A stretch of DNA of 64,000 bases, from NCBI GenBank assembly GCA_028641055.1, contig CM054059.1, positions 47,194,477-47,258,476 of the forward strand, written 5' to 3'. Positions 11,335 to 22,373 of the stretch are shown here, one piece after another. The notes under the pieces were generated by a model that saw only the letters and a list, made by a program, of their open reading frames with translations, had not been told where the DNA came from and searched no databases. Origin of the DNA: Alopecurus myosuroides. Its lineage: Eukaryota > Streptophyta > Magnoliopsida > Poales > Poaceae. Each line of letters opens with the position of its first letter. The first letter of the stretch is position 1. The translations under genes and the position numbers were made by a program.

Positions 11335-11620
11335 ATGGATCCCGGTAATGTTCAAATCTCTTGAATCTTGGTGCTATAACCTTACCTTCCATGGATTTGC
11401 GTTTTGTTGGCTATGCTTGGTAGATTTCGTTCCAGAGAGGACCCCCCTACATGCTAGAAACCATAGACTAGATTACTTGTTTGCAATCCCTGTGGAAATC
11501 TGCGATTTAGATTGATTTTGTGCTGATCCGCAACTTACCGGAATATCCGGTCCACGACTGAACCGGAATATCCGGGTAACCGGAATATCCGGTTCAGTTT
11601 TGTACCGGAATATCCGGCTA
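11055..11620 (+). promoter_or_regulatory. ACCGGAATATCCGGT boxes around the first exon of the inner env-like gene
   Basis: Two clusters, 11055-11136 upstream of the first exon and about 11538-11618 inside the intron, consist of AACCGGAATATCCGG-type boxes. They are the reverse complement of the LTR box ACCGGATATTCCGGT of the same element. Extra boxes near the envelope gene have been described for env-bearing Sireviruses. Confidence 0.7.
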
Positions 11621-13142
11621 TGTCCAGTACTGCTTTAGGACAGCCCCAAATTGATTTTTTCCCAGATTTCTACCTCGATTGTTTCCTGGAATCTCTTCTA
11701 TCGTTTCTATGCATGATTGTATCCGTTGTGTGACACTAGTGTACTCATCTTGTGCTATCCCCCTACTATCTTGTTTCACAGGTGGTGACCACGAACGGAG
11801 CGTTCCGAAGCACAAGAAGCAAGTTTCTACCCGTAACAAGAGGAAACCTCGGCTCAACTATAAGACCGATATTCCCACTCAGGATTTCAATGAGCTCAGA
11901 AAGCAGGATGCCTATCTTTCTCCGAGAGTTGCAAATATTGATTCTCGTTTCTGGAATCTGGAGCAGTCCTATATTTATGCTGACATCTATTGTGACTACC
12001 GCTATACGTGCCGCCCTATGCATCCATTTGACCATGCCGCTCTCAAGGCCAAGGAGGAATTTGCTGATGCAGCCAGTGTTGTTGAGCGTTTCGGTCTGGT
12101 GAAGCTCATGGAGACTCAGTGCAACTACAACACGCAACTTGTGATGCAGTTTATGTCCACCCTCGTGTTCTCCACTGGTGATATTGTGACCCATCTTAAG
12201 TGGATGTCTGAGGACACACCGTGTGAAGCATCTTTTGAGAGGTTTGCTCGGCGTCTTGGCTACTCTTACAGCGAGCACCCTCCTCTTGGTCGCCGCGTCC
12301 ATGAGGTTGATAGGCCGAGGAGGGAGGTGTCCATGGCTGAGCTATATGCCCCTGGTTTCACTGTTGGGGGACTTGAGGGACTTCTTCCACTTTATGATCA
12401 GCTTGTTCGTATCTTCAGAGCTTTCCTTGTGCCGAGTGGAGGTAACAACGATGCCCTCACCACTCCTCTGTGCAACCTTCTGATTCTGGCTAAGGAGTGT
12501 ATGGAGGAAGAGGACCCGGCTGTCTCATATACTGTGGATGTGATGGACATCATCTTTCACGAGCTCTATGCTGCTATGATTGGTGGCTACACCATTCCCT
12601 ATGCTCCCTATATCATGATGCTTATCAAGTATGAGATGAGGAAGGAGTACATCGAGTTACCCATGGTTGAGCACAAGGTCAGGAAGCTGTATGTCAAGAG
12701 GAAGGTGAAGACTGCGGCTGCTTCTCAGAGTGCTCCATTTGAGGGTGGTTCCTCTATGGGTGGTCCTTCTGGCTCTCAGTCTGCTCCCAGGGCGCCCGTG
12801 TCTGATATTACCACCTTGCGCAACGTCAGGAAGCTCTCCTGGTTTCAGCGCAACGTGCTCTGCATGAAGGTGGACATTCACAAGGAACAGTACAGGGCGT
12901 ATCGCAGGGACACTGACTTGGCTAGCTCTCAGCGGGAGATTATCCATCACATGAGTGGTGGCACTGGTGATGTACCTGCTCGTATTGCTGCTCAGTCCTA
13001 CTCTGCTTGGTCTGCTGGGGATTTCACTCCTTGGGAGAGCATTGAGGCGGCTCTCAGGTCTACTCAGGAGACTGCTTCACGAGCTCATGATGCTGCTGCT
13101 GATGAGGAGGAGTCTGATGATGAGGAGGAGTCGGATGCTTAG
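11335..13142 (+). CDS. Inner Sirevirus env-like (third) gene, two exons
   Basis: A Sirevirus accessory gene in the env position between pol and the 3' LTR; its function is not established. I model a first coding exon of only ten bases (ATG 11335 to 11344), an intron 11345-11781 (GTAATG donor, TTTCACAG acceptor, phase 1, Gly codon split) and a main exon 11782-13142 ending in TAG, about 456 residues. The main frame is open further upstream (from 11679), but that part is intron and lacks a good start. The protein is basic at its N-terminus (KHKKQ..RNKRK), has an alpha/beta-looking core (LKWMS near 12199), then a Ser/Gly/Ala-rich linker and a very acidic end. I see no signal peptide or convincing membrane helix, so 'envelope' is positional only. 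The outer element has a diverged homologue with the same exon plan. Confidence 0.75.
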
Positions 13143-13172
13143 ACCGTGTCTGGGATGTTAGCTTAGCTATTT

Positions 13173-13714
13173 CCCTCCTTTTTGGTGTCTCGATGCCAAA
13201 GGGGGAGAAGTAGCTATTATAGACTACGGGATTTGCATGGGTTCGGGCACAAGCATTTGCTTTTATCCTTCCTTGAGAGCTTGTGTCCATTTTATCTTCA
13301 TTTGTCGTTCTTGTGAACTTGTCGTTTATTGTCGTTTAAAACTATGTGTGCTATTATGTGTGTGACTATTGGTTATCTAGATATTATCATGGTTATCTAT
13401 TTATGGTGTGATGGTTATCTATCGTATATGTTGAGGAGATTATCTATGGTTGTGCTTGGTTATTCTTGGATATATCATTCTCGCACAAGGTATATACTTC
13501 TTTACACTCAACATATTGGGATGTTGTCTCTTTGTCATGCTTGCTACTTGTTGAAAATTTCTCCCTATACATCATTGCATCCATTTGCGTTTGAGGCAAA
13601 CAAAAGATATGCATAGAGATAGGGGGAGAGATTTCCATCTTGTTTCAAGCATGATTACTGTCAAGGTTTATTGCAAATCTTAGTATTGTCATCTAACACC
13701 AAAAAGGGGGAGAT
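13173..13714 (+). promoter_or_regulatory. Polypurine tract cluster before the inner 3' LTR
   Basis: Three AGGGGGAG-type tracts: 13198-13208 just after the env-like stop, about 13620-13630, and the terminal AAAAAGGGGGAGA at 13701-13713 next to the LTR. The first is preceded by CCTTTTTGGTG, an inverted match to CACCAAAAAGG at the terminal tract. Several PPT copies with a flanking inverted repeat are a described Sirevirus trait. The terminal one primes plus-strand synthesis. Confidence 0.85.
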
Positions 13715-15138
13715 TGAAAGTGCATTTCGTTTTCCCAGTGTTTTGTGTGTTAGTTAACAATACTAAGTACATTATTTATCGAGGTGTTTAGTGTGCAGGT
13801 GTTATACTTAACATCGGCATCGAGCACCGAAAAGTCGGTGAAGTTTAGCCCGAGGTTTTTGGGACAGAACTCAACCGGATTATTCGGACCGGATTATTCA
13901 TCCTGGACCGGATATTCCGGTTGCTGAGAAAGGAGCACAAAAATGGCTAAGGACTGAGAGTTTCGCATACTGGAGTCAACCGGATTATTTGGTCCGGATT
14001 ATTCATCCTGGACCGGATATTCCGGTTGCTGCGAAAAACTGCTAAGGACTGGAAGTTTTGAGCTACTGGAGTTAACCGGATTATTTGGTCCGGGTTATTC
14101 ATCCTGGACCGGATATTCCGGTTGCTGCGAAAAACTGCTAAGGACTGGAAGTTTTGAGCTACTGGAGTCAACCGGATTATTTGTACCGGATATTTCATAT
14201 CTATACCGGATATTCCGGTTGCAGTTGAAAAAGTGGAAAAATGGCTAAGGACTAGAAGATTTGCGTACTGGCATCTACCGGATTATTTGTACCGGATTAT
14301 TTCAGATCAACCGGATAATCCGGTCCAGCACTGCAGATCTGCGTGGAGCAAACTGACCGGATATTCCGGTCCAAACTTGAACCGGATATTCCGGTACCTT
14401 TTTTCCTGCACAACGACTAGTTGTGAGGAGGGACTATAAATACCCCTCCTCTTCTTCCTCAAGATCTAGTTCTTCCCCTTAGCATTGATGAGCATTTAAG
14501 AACTCACCAAATCCCTCATAACTCCCAATCACTCCACCCAATCTTGAAGATCTTTGGAGGATTGAAGGAGAAGGCCCCGATCTACATCTTCACCGACCCG
14601 TTCTTCATTTCCCCCTCTCTAGCTAGAGGGATCTTGCCTAGGGTTTCCTCTTGTGGAGAACCTAGGCATCTTGTTTCTTGTTGGTGATTCAAGAAGTGTT
14701 GGGAGCCCCCAATTAAGTTGTGGGTGTGTGCCCCAAGGTGTTTGTAAAGGATTTGATCCCCGCCTCAAAGGGGTTCTATAGTGGAAGGTGAACTAGGCCT
14801 TTGTGGCGAAGTTCGTCGGAGAATAGGGTGAAGCCTTAGTGGCGTTGAGTAGGCCTTTGTGGCGAGCTCACACCCCTCCAACGAGACGTACTCCCCTAAA
14901 AAGGAGGAACTCGGAAATACATCGTGTCTCCGTGTGCTTCCATCGGTTACCTCGTTCCTCACTCTCTTTACTTACTTGTACCTGTTGCATTGATTGCTTG
15001 TCTTGTCATATAGGTAAATTCATCACTAGTTGCACTATCTAGAGAATTTACCTTTCTTGTCAAGCCTAAATTTGAGAAAAATTAAAATTTGCCGTAGCAC
15101 CTATTCACCCCCCTCTAGGTGCCTATACTTTACTTTCA
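13715..15138 (+). repeat. Inner Sirevirus 3' LTR
   Basis: 1,424 bp, the same length as the 5' LTR. Differences seen by eye: in GTTTAGCCC, GGGTTATT, GAAAAAGTGG, GATCTAGTTC and GTTCGTCGG. It carries the same box array and TATA. Confidence 0.96.
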
Positions 15139-15143
15139 TCATT
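15139..15143. repeat. Target-site duplication TCATT, right copy of the inner Sirevirus
   Basis: Matches 3108-3112; the outer 5' LTR resumes right after it. Confidence 0.93.
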
Positions 15144-15359
15144 ATGTTCGGTTATTCCTCAACTCACCTTTACTAGTTACTATTAGCTTAGTTATTTATT
15201 CACCTTGTGCTAGTTGTACTTGCTCAACATATAGGATTGTTCACCTAGTTGCATAATTTAGATAATCTATATTTGAGCATTACTTGTTAACTTGAAAAAG
15301 AAGTTAAAATTTGTAGTTAACCTATTCACCCCCCCTCTAGTTAACCTCTCGATCCTTCA
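15144..15359 (+). repeat. Outer Sirevirus 5' LTR, second part
   Basis: Continues the outer LTR from 3112 and aligns with 26287-26501. It ends ...CTCGATCCTTCA after the C-rich run TTCACCCCCCCTCTAG. Confidence 0.93.
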
Positions 15360-15361
15360 AT

Positions 15362-15374
15362 TGGTATCAGAGCC
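15362..15374 (+). promoter_or_regulatory. Primer binding site (initiator tRNA-Met) of the outer Sirevirus
   Basis: TGGTATCAGAGCC two bases after the LTR end, the same as in the inner element. Confidence 0.9.
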
Positions 15375-15439
15375 TCGTCTCTTTATATAAGGTTTTACCG
15401 CCTAAAGAGGAGGTAAGGATCGCCGATGAACCCCTCACC

Positions 15440-17843
15440 ATGGATGGGATTCAAAAGCTAACCCAAGCTATGATTGAAAATTCCGAGAAAAAGATGGAGG
15501 GACTAATAAAAGAATTGACATCTCCATCTAGACAATCTAGTGAAAATATTATTTTAGATGAACAAGGAAACCCCATTCCAACTAAAGAAGGAACCGCAAC
15601 ATCTTCACCATTAAATGGTAGTGGTGGAAATTCTTTTGGCTTTGCTTATAACAATGCTCCTAATGTTCAACATCCACATGTTACTCATGTTGGTCCACCT
15701 CCTTTGGTGGATCGGTATCGTTTTACTAATTGGAAAGCTTCCATGAAGTCTTACATGTGCATCTCTTCAATGCAAATATGGAGAATTGTTGAAAAAGGGT
15801 ATGAGCCAAAGGATCCCGCAAATCTAAGCTCAAGTGACATCATAGATGAGCAACTCAACGCTCATGCTTTGCACATGTTGGAGAGGGCAATGGAAAAGGA
15901 AGGAGTTGAGCACATCCGGTCCTTTACTAGTGCAAAGAAAGCTTATGATGGTCTTGTCGATATGTTTGACGACAATGTCAACCTCCAAAGGTCCAAGAAG
16001 TCAATCATTCAAAGAAAAGTTGAACACTTTCACTTGGGTGATGGAGAGAACATAGAAGACATGTTTAGAAGACTCAAGGCTCTTGTAAATGATATGAGAG
16101 ATAGTGGATTCACGGATTGTACGGAGAATTTGGTCAAGGAGAAATTTCTACTCACCTTGATGCCATACAATGAAAACATGGTGATGAATATACAAGCAAG
16201 GGCCGACTACTTGGACCTATCCCCCAATGATGTCTTGGGGTCTCTTTATCACTCTAAAGGTCATGAAGCAAACTTCCGATGATTTCATGGCCCGTCTAAA
16301 CGGAATGAAGAAAGCGTCTCTTGCCTTGAAGGTCAAGGTCATTCCCCATGAAGATAATGACTCAAGTGATGATGGTGGATCCACTCATGAGGTCTCCGAG
16401 AAAGAGATGAAGACATCACATGAAGAGTGCTTGGCTCTTGCTCAGCACAAGTGGTGGAAGAAAGGAGACTTTAGATCCAATGCCACCAAGAATAAAGGGA
16501 AGGAATCCTCAAGCACGAAGAAAGCAAGAACTTGCTTCAATTGTGGAGATTCCGAGCACTTCGTTGCCGAGTGCCCCTTCAAGAGTAGAATTGAGAATGG
16601 AGGAAGAGTCATCAAGAAATCCACTTTCATCCCCAAGTCCAAGAACTTCATCAAGAGAGACCCTCCTAGGGCATTGATTGCAAAACAAGTTGAGTACACA
16701 TCCGGTGGTGAAGAGAGCGACGGTGAAGGCGAACAAGTAGGTATGGCGGCCATGGCTAGGGGCGTCGTACCTCCTAACTTAAGCTCTCTCTTCTGCAACC
16801 CAAATGACAACAAGGGTCCTTCGAGTCACAAGTACTTCATGGCCAAGGGTATACCCCCAAAGGTGACTCCTACACTCAAACTTGCTAACTCCTCTATTCC
16901 TTCACTACTAAATTGTGTCGAGGAAGACCCTTTAGCAAACTTTGTGGAAAAACTAGAAGGAGAAACTAAATCTATCTTTGTCTCTCTCATGGATCAATTA
17001 AGTGAGGCACATGGCCTCATTGATGAACATGAGGAGAGAATAATGTTACTTGAAAAGTTTGCTCGTGATGATGCTAGTAAAATTGAGGAGCTTGAGAAAG
17101 CTCTAGATGAATCACATTGCTTTAGAGAAAGCATAGAAGAAACCTTTGCAATTGACATAGCTAAAGTAAAACTTGATTGTCAACATGCTTTTGCTAAGGT
17201 AACGGAATTCATGACCTTAAATGATGCAACTAACCAAGGTTATAATGAACTCATTAAGGATTTTGATAAGCTTAAAATTGATCATCGTACAATCTCAAAT
17301 GAGCTCAAAACCTTAAAAGGAGTAAGAGTTGTGAATGAAAACTCTTGTGCTACTAACCCTTTGTGTGTCAAGGCAACTCTCATTGAGGAGAACAATAGGT
17401 TGAAGGCACAACTCAACAAAGGTCTTTCCACATGCATCCAAGGCCAAAAGAACCTCAATGATCTTTTGAGTAATCATAAGAGAGTTGTTGGCAAATAAGG
17501 CCTTGGTTTTGGTTCCACATCCAAGGTGGCTTACAAGAAGAAGTCAACCCCCTCCACTAACTCTATTGTTTTTGTGAAGGAGGGGGAGTTGGCTAATGAT
17601 GAAGATGAGTTTGATATTATTGCTAAAAGTATTGTTCCTAGGAACACTACTACTCACAACAACTTTGCGGGAAAGTATAACCCATCTTACGTGCTTGTTA
17701 AATCTATTAATGGTCATGTTTATGCAAAGTATGTAGGAACCTCATATGGTGATGATTACAAGCATGCTATTTGTGTTCCCAAGACCCTTGTGACTAACAA
17801 AAAAGGACCCATCCAAAAATGGGTACCTAAGACAAGAAGTTGA
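15440..17843 (+). pseudogene. gag: Outer Sirevirus gag, frameshifted and with a stop
   Basis: Homologous to the gag of the inner element but clearly diverged. The gag fold (WRIVEKGYEP, RRLKALVNDM) runs from ATG 15440 to about 16240. A one-base insertion between about 16235 and 16265 then moves the frame. The next frame holds a CCHC knuckle (CFNCGDSEHFVAEC, about 16534-16575), acidic and Lys-rich stretches and a coiled coil (16930-17420). An in-frame TAA at 17496-17498 stands where the inner element has a Gln codon, after which the frame continues to TGA 17841-17843. The span is one base over a multiple of three, which agrees with one insertion. Confidence 0.85.
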
Positions 17844-17853
17844 TTCATTTTAG

Positions 17854-20800
17854 GGTTGTATTTCTGGTGGAACATCATGGATGATTGATAGTGGTTGTTC
17901 CGCACACATGACCGGAAGCAAAGAAGTATTAGAAGACTTGAAGCTCCAACTTCTCAAATTTGCTCATGTAACTATTGGCGATCACTCACAACTTAAGGTA
18001 TTGGGACATGGCAAGGTGGTCATTTCTCCGGATTCATCCATTGAGAAAGTCCTCCTTGTTGAGTCCCTTGGCTATAATCTTCTTTCCGTCTTGCAACTTT
18101 GTGAGTGCAATTTTACATGTGTATTTGGGCGTCACCATGTGCTTGTCCTTCACACTATTTCTCTTAAAGTAGCCTTTGTTGGATTTGTGGAAAACGGTAT
18201 GTACATAGTGGATTTCTCGAAAGAAACTACACATATCGCCACATGTCTAATGGCTAAATCCGACGTGGGGTGGCTTTGGCATCGTCGCCTAGGCCACGTC
18301 GGTATGAGAAATTTACAAACTCTTGTGAAGGGTGAGCATGTGGTAGGACTAACAAGTGTGAATTTTTCCAAAGATCGCCCTTGTAGCTCTTGTATTGCCG
18401 GAAAGATGCATGAGAAGAATCACCCCAAGAAATCAATCATCTCCACAACAAGGCCCTTTGAGCTTATTCATTTGGATCTATTTGGGCCTCCAACATATGA
18501 TAGTCTTGGGGGAAAAAAGTATTGTTTGGTAATTGTTGATGATTACACAAGATACACTTGGGTTTTCTATATCAAGAAGAAGAGTGAAACTCAAGAAATA
18601 TTCATAACTTGGGCCACCGAAGTGCAACGCCAATATGACACCAAGATCTTGTCCATTAGGAGTGACAATGGGTCCGAGTTCAAGAACTACACCATGGATG
18701 AATTCTTAAGTGAAGAGGGGATAAGACATCGATATTCCGCCGCGTACACCCCTCAACAAAATGGTGTAGAGGAGAGGAAGAATCGCACACTTATTGATAT
18801 GGCAAGAACTATGATGGCCGAATTCAAATCCCCATATAACTTTTGGGCCGAAGCCATCAACACCGCTTGTCATTTATCTAACCGACTCTTCCTTCGTCCG
18901 ATGATTGGTATGACTCCATATGAGCTCCCAACCGTTAACAAACCCAACCTCAAATATCTTCGAGTCTCTGGGTGCAAATGCCAAGTCTACATAAAGGGAA
19001 CTAGATTGTCTAAGTTTGATGCAAGAACTTTTGAAGGCATTTTTGTTGGTTATGCCACGAACTCCCACACTTATAGAGTCTACAACATATCCACCGGGTG
19101 TGTTGAAGAATTTATGAATGTGGAATTTCATGAGTATAATGGCTCCCAAGTGGAGCAAATTGATTGTGATGATGCAGGTGATGAACCGTCCTCCATAGCC
19201 ATAGGAAGAATGGGTGTAGGTCCACTTATACCCGTTGAGGGACACCTTGTGGCAAATACGGATGGAACTAGCTCTACGCAAGTGGATCCCTCTACATCAA
19301 CCACCAATCAAATGGTAGACCAAGAACAAGAATAAGACCTTCATGTGGATACCTCTCATCAAGAAAGTGATCAAGATCCACCCAATGATAATGGTGGAAA
19401 TGATTTTGGTGCTTCGTCACCAAGAACTCCAATACGGATGGACAATGGTCTTGATGAAGGAAATGATGAGGATATTCCCCCCAATGAAAATCCCGATACG
19501 CACTAGTTCGTATCATGACTCGTCAAGCATCAAGATTGCAACAAAAGTCACTATACCAAAAGAACATCATTGGTGGCTTGGGGAGAAGTGTCTCCACTCG
19601 AGGACAAGTACTCAAGTTTTGTGGTATTCATTCATATGTCTCTCATGTTTAACCCATCAGAGTTTATGATGCTCTTGAAGATGAAGATTGGGTTCAAGCT
19701 ATGCATGAAGAGCTTCATAATTTTGAGAGAAACAAACTATGGTCGCTAGTGGAAAAACCCAAGGATCATAATATCATTGGAACTAAATGGGTGTTCAAAA
19801 ACAAGCAAGATTCTCATGGGCAAGTGATTCGCAACAAGGCTCGATTGGTTGCTCAAGGCTACTCTCAAGTCGAAGGACTTGACTACGGTGAAACTTTCGC
19901 TCCCGTAGCTAGACTTGAATCCATTCATATATTACTTGCATTTGCCACTAGTCATAACTTCATCTTGCATCAAATGGATGTTAAAAGTGCTTTTCTAAAT
20001 GGACCTCTCAATGAAATGGTATATGGTAAACAACCTCCGGGGTTCGAGGATCCCAAGTATCCTAACCATGTCTACTTCCTCCACAAGGCTTTGTATGGCC
20101 TCAAACAAGCCCCACGTGCTTGGTATGATCATTTAAAGGAGTTCTTAGTGGATCGTGGTTTCGTACTTGGGGTAATTGATCCCACTCTCTTTACCAAAAG
20201 TGTAGATGGACATTTCTTCGTATGACAAGTATATGTTGATGATATTATATTTGGATCCTCTAACGTGAGTTTTGTAGATCAATTTGCCAAACTAATGACA
20301 AGTGAATTTGAGATGTCTATGATGGGAGAATTAAAGTTCTTTCTAGGTTTTGAGATCAAGCAATATCATGAAGGGACTTTTATTTGTCAAGCCAAATATA
20401 TTCAAGACATGCTCAAGAAATTTGATATGAACAATTCCAAACCATTACCTTATCCAATGCCAACAACCGCAAATCTTTCTATGGATCATGAAGGTATACC
20501 GGTAGACCCCAAACTTTATCGATCTATCATTGGATCTTTGCTTTACCTTTGTGCATCTAGACCGGACATTATGTTTAGTGTGGGTTTGTGTGCAAGATTT
20601 CAATCTAACCCCAAGGAAAGCCATATGATTGCGGTCAAGAGGATTCTTAGGTACTTGGTTGACACTCCCACACATGGCCTTTGGTATCCATCAAACACAA
20701 CTTTTGATCTTGTGGGATATTCGGATGCAGATTGGGGAGGTGACAAAGTGGATAGAAAATCAACCTCGGGTGCTTGCCAATTCCTTGGTAGGTCCCTTGT

Positions 20801-21185
20801 GTGTTGGTCTTCCAAGAAGCAAAATTGCATTGCCACCTCCTCCACGGAAGCGGGGTATATTTCCACCGCAAGTTGTTGCTCTCAACTCTTATGGATGAGG
20901 CAATGTCTTAAGGATTTTGGAATTAAGATTAAGACAATGCCTCTTTTATGTGACAATGAGAGTGCTATAAATATTGGTCACAATCCGGTACTTCATGGCA
21001 AGACCAAGCATATTGAGATTCGGTATCATTTTATTCGGTATCATGTGGCCAATGGTGATATCTCACTTTCTTATGTCAACACTAAAGATCAACTTGCCGA
21101 CATCCTTACCAAGCCTCTAGATGTGAAGAGATTCAAGGAATTGAGGAGTGAGCTCAACATCATATGTGCAAGCAATTTTAGTTGA
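17854..21185 (+). pseudogene. pol: Outer Sirevirus pol, broken by a frameshift and stops
   Basis: The pol frame opens after TTTTAG (17848-17853), ten bases after the gag TGA, the same spacing as in the inner element. Protease (DSGCSAHMTG), gag-pre-integrase (WLWHRRLGH) and integrase core (SDNGSEF, NGVEERKN) are readable up to TAA 19333-19335. The linker 19336-19700 is degenerate and changes frame. RT resumes at 19701 (MHEELHNFERNK), is stopped by TGA 20223-20225 just before the YVDDIIFGS catalytic motif, then continues in the same frame with RNase H (YSDADWGGD) to 21185. It cannot make a working polyprotein. Confidence 0.88.
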
Positions 21186-21348
21186 TTGAAAATATTGCAT
21201 ACACACCCTTACTAGACTCTTATTTGGATTCTAGATGCACGCATAGACATAGGGGGAGTGTAGCTCAATCAATGAGCCAACACTACCTCTATAATGCATA
21301 AATAAACAAATCATGCTTAATGATCATTTCAAATGACATCATGTGCTT

Positions 21349-21435
21349 CAATGATGAGTCTCGACAATGCACCCAAGATACATCTTCGCGGTGACATATC
21401 GAACATACTCATACATGGTGGCTACGGCCACCGCC
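21349..21435 (+). ncRNA. Conserved spacer element with UACG-capped hairpin (outer copy)
   Basis: Counterpart of 10704-10790. The stem is GGTGGC (21417-21422) and GCCACC (21427-21432), closed by TACG instead of TTCG. Both are UNCG tetraloops, so the one loop change keeps the fold type. CAAGATACATCTTCGCGGT upstream is also shared. Role unknown. Confidence 0.5.
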
Positions 21436-21894
21436 CAATATTTGGTTGGTTTTATATCAATAAGATATGTGTGTTCGAGTGTTCACTCATTTGCATTTCC
21501 ACATATTTTCATATTTCATTGGTATCCAATGTTGCTCACTTTGTTTTTCATCTTTTCTCTCCATTGGATACAAATGAAAACATCCTATCCATGTCATCAT
21601 ACTCATTTCATTCGTGCACATGGTCAAATAAAATTGATATATTAAAACATATGAGATGCTAGAAACAAACTCATGAAAATTTGCTATTAAGACACTAGCT
21701 TCATTTTGTTGTTTTGTTTGTTAGAATGTATGTCGTGGAAATTTTTGATTTGGGGGAATTTTTTTTGTTTTGTTTTGGTAGTTGTGTCGTTTCAATTTTG
21801 TTTGGGAGAAACACACAAACAAACACAATCCAACAGCAAAAAAAAAAGAGCCAAAAAAAATGGCTCGACCCCCTCCCACCCCGGCCCCTGCCAC

Positions 21895-22110
21895 CGTCGA
21901 GCCGGCCCCACGCCGGGCGCCAGGCCGGGGCGCTCGGGCACCCGCCCGGCCCCGCGCTGCCGCCGCGCCGGCCCCAGGCCGGGTGCCTCGGCCACCTGCC
22001 CGCCCCCGCCTGACACCGTACGCCGGCCTGGCCGGCACCCCAGGCCGGCCACACGCATAGCACGCCGGCCCCAGGCCGGCCACACACCCGGCCCCAGGCC
22101 GGGGTGGGCG
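21895..22110 (+). promoter_or_regulatory. CGG/CCG box cluster before the outer env-like gene
   Basis: Units such as GCCGGCCCCAGGCCGGG repeat here. They match the box type in this element's own LTR (2160-2500), not the ACCGGAATATCCGGT type of the inner element. Confidence 0.7.
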
Positions 22111-22373
22111 CAGCTCGCCCCACGCACGCGTATACACACACACACGTACACAACCGCACCCAACCCCCCATACTCCATCTTCTTCCTCCTCCTCCATTAG
22201 AGCCCCTTGGAGCTCTCCCCTAACCCCCCTCCCCCCACCTCCCTAGCCCATCCCTACCGCTCACGGATCCGCAAGCCCTCGTCCTTCTCCACGCTCTCCT
22301 CCACACGGATTTCTCATTAGCCCCTTCTTGGAGGAGATCGGTCCACTTCATTATTTAGTGCTTTTTTTTGAAG

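Larger units (their letters stand above)
3113..15138 (+). mobile_element. Inner Sirevirus (Ty1/copia, env-bearing), young, complete structure
   Basis: A 12,026-bp element inserted in the 5' LTR of the outer Sirevirus. It is bounded by TG...CA and by the duplication TCATT (3108-3112 and 15139-15143). The interrupted LTR continues exactly: sequence before 3113 joined to sequence after 15143 matches the unbroken 3' LTR around 26285. Order: LTR 3113-4536, PBS, gag, pol, spacer, env-like gene, polypurine tracts, LTR 13715-15138. Both LTRs are 1,424 bp and differ by eye at about five bases, so the insertion is recent. Gag and pol each contain one single-base frameshift. Confidence 0.97.
21186..22373 (+). 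other. Outer Sirevirus pol-env spacer
   Basis: Holds the internal purine tract ATAGGGGGAGTG (about 21249-21260), the conserved hairpin block, a T/G-rich stretch, a CGG/CCG box cluster (about 21895-22110), a CA repeat and a C/T-rich leader (22130-22373) up to the env-like start codon. The same order as in the inner element suggests a promoter and leader for the env-like gene. Confidence 0.6.
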
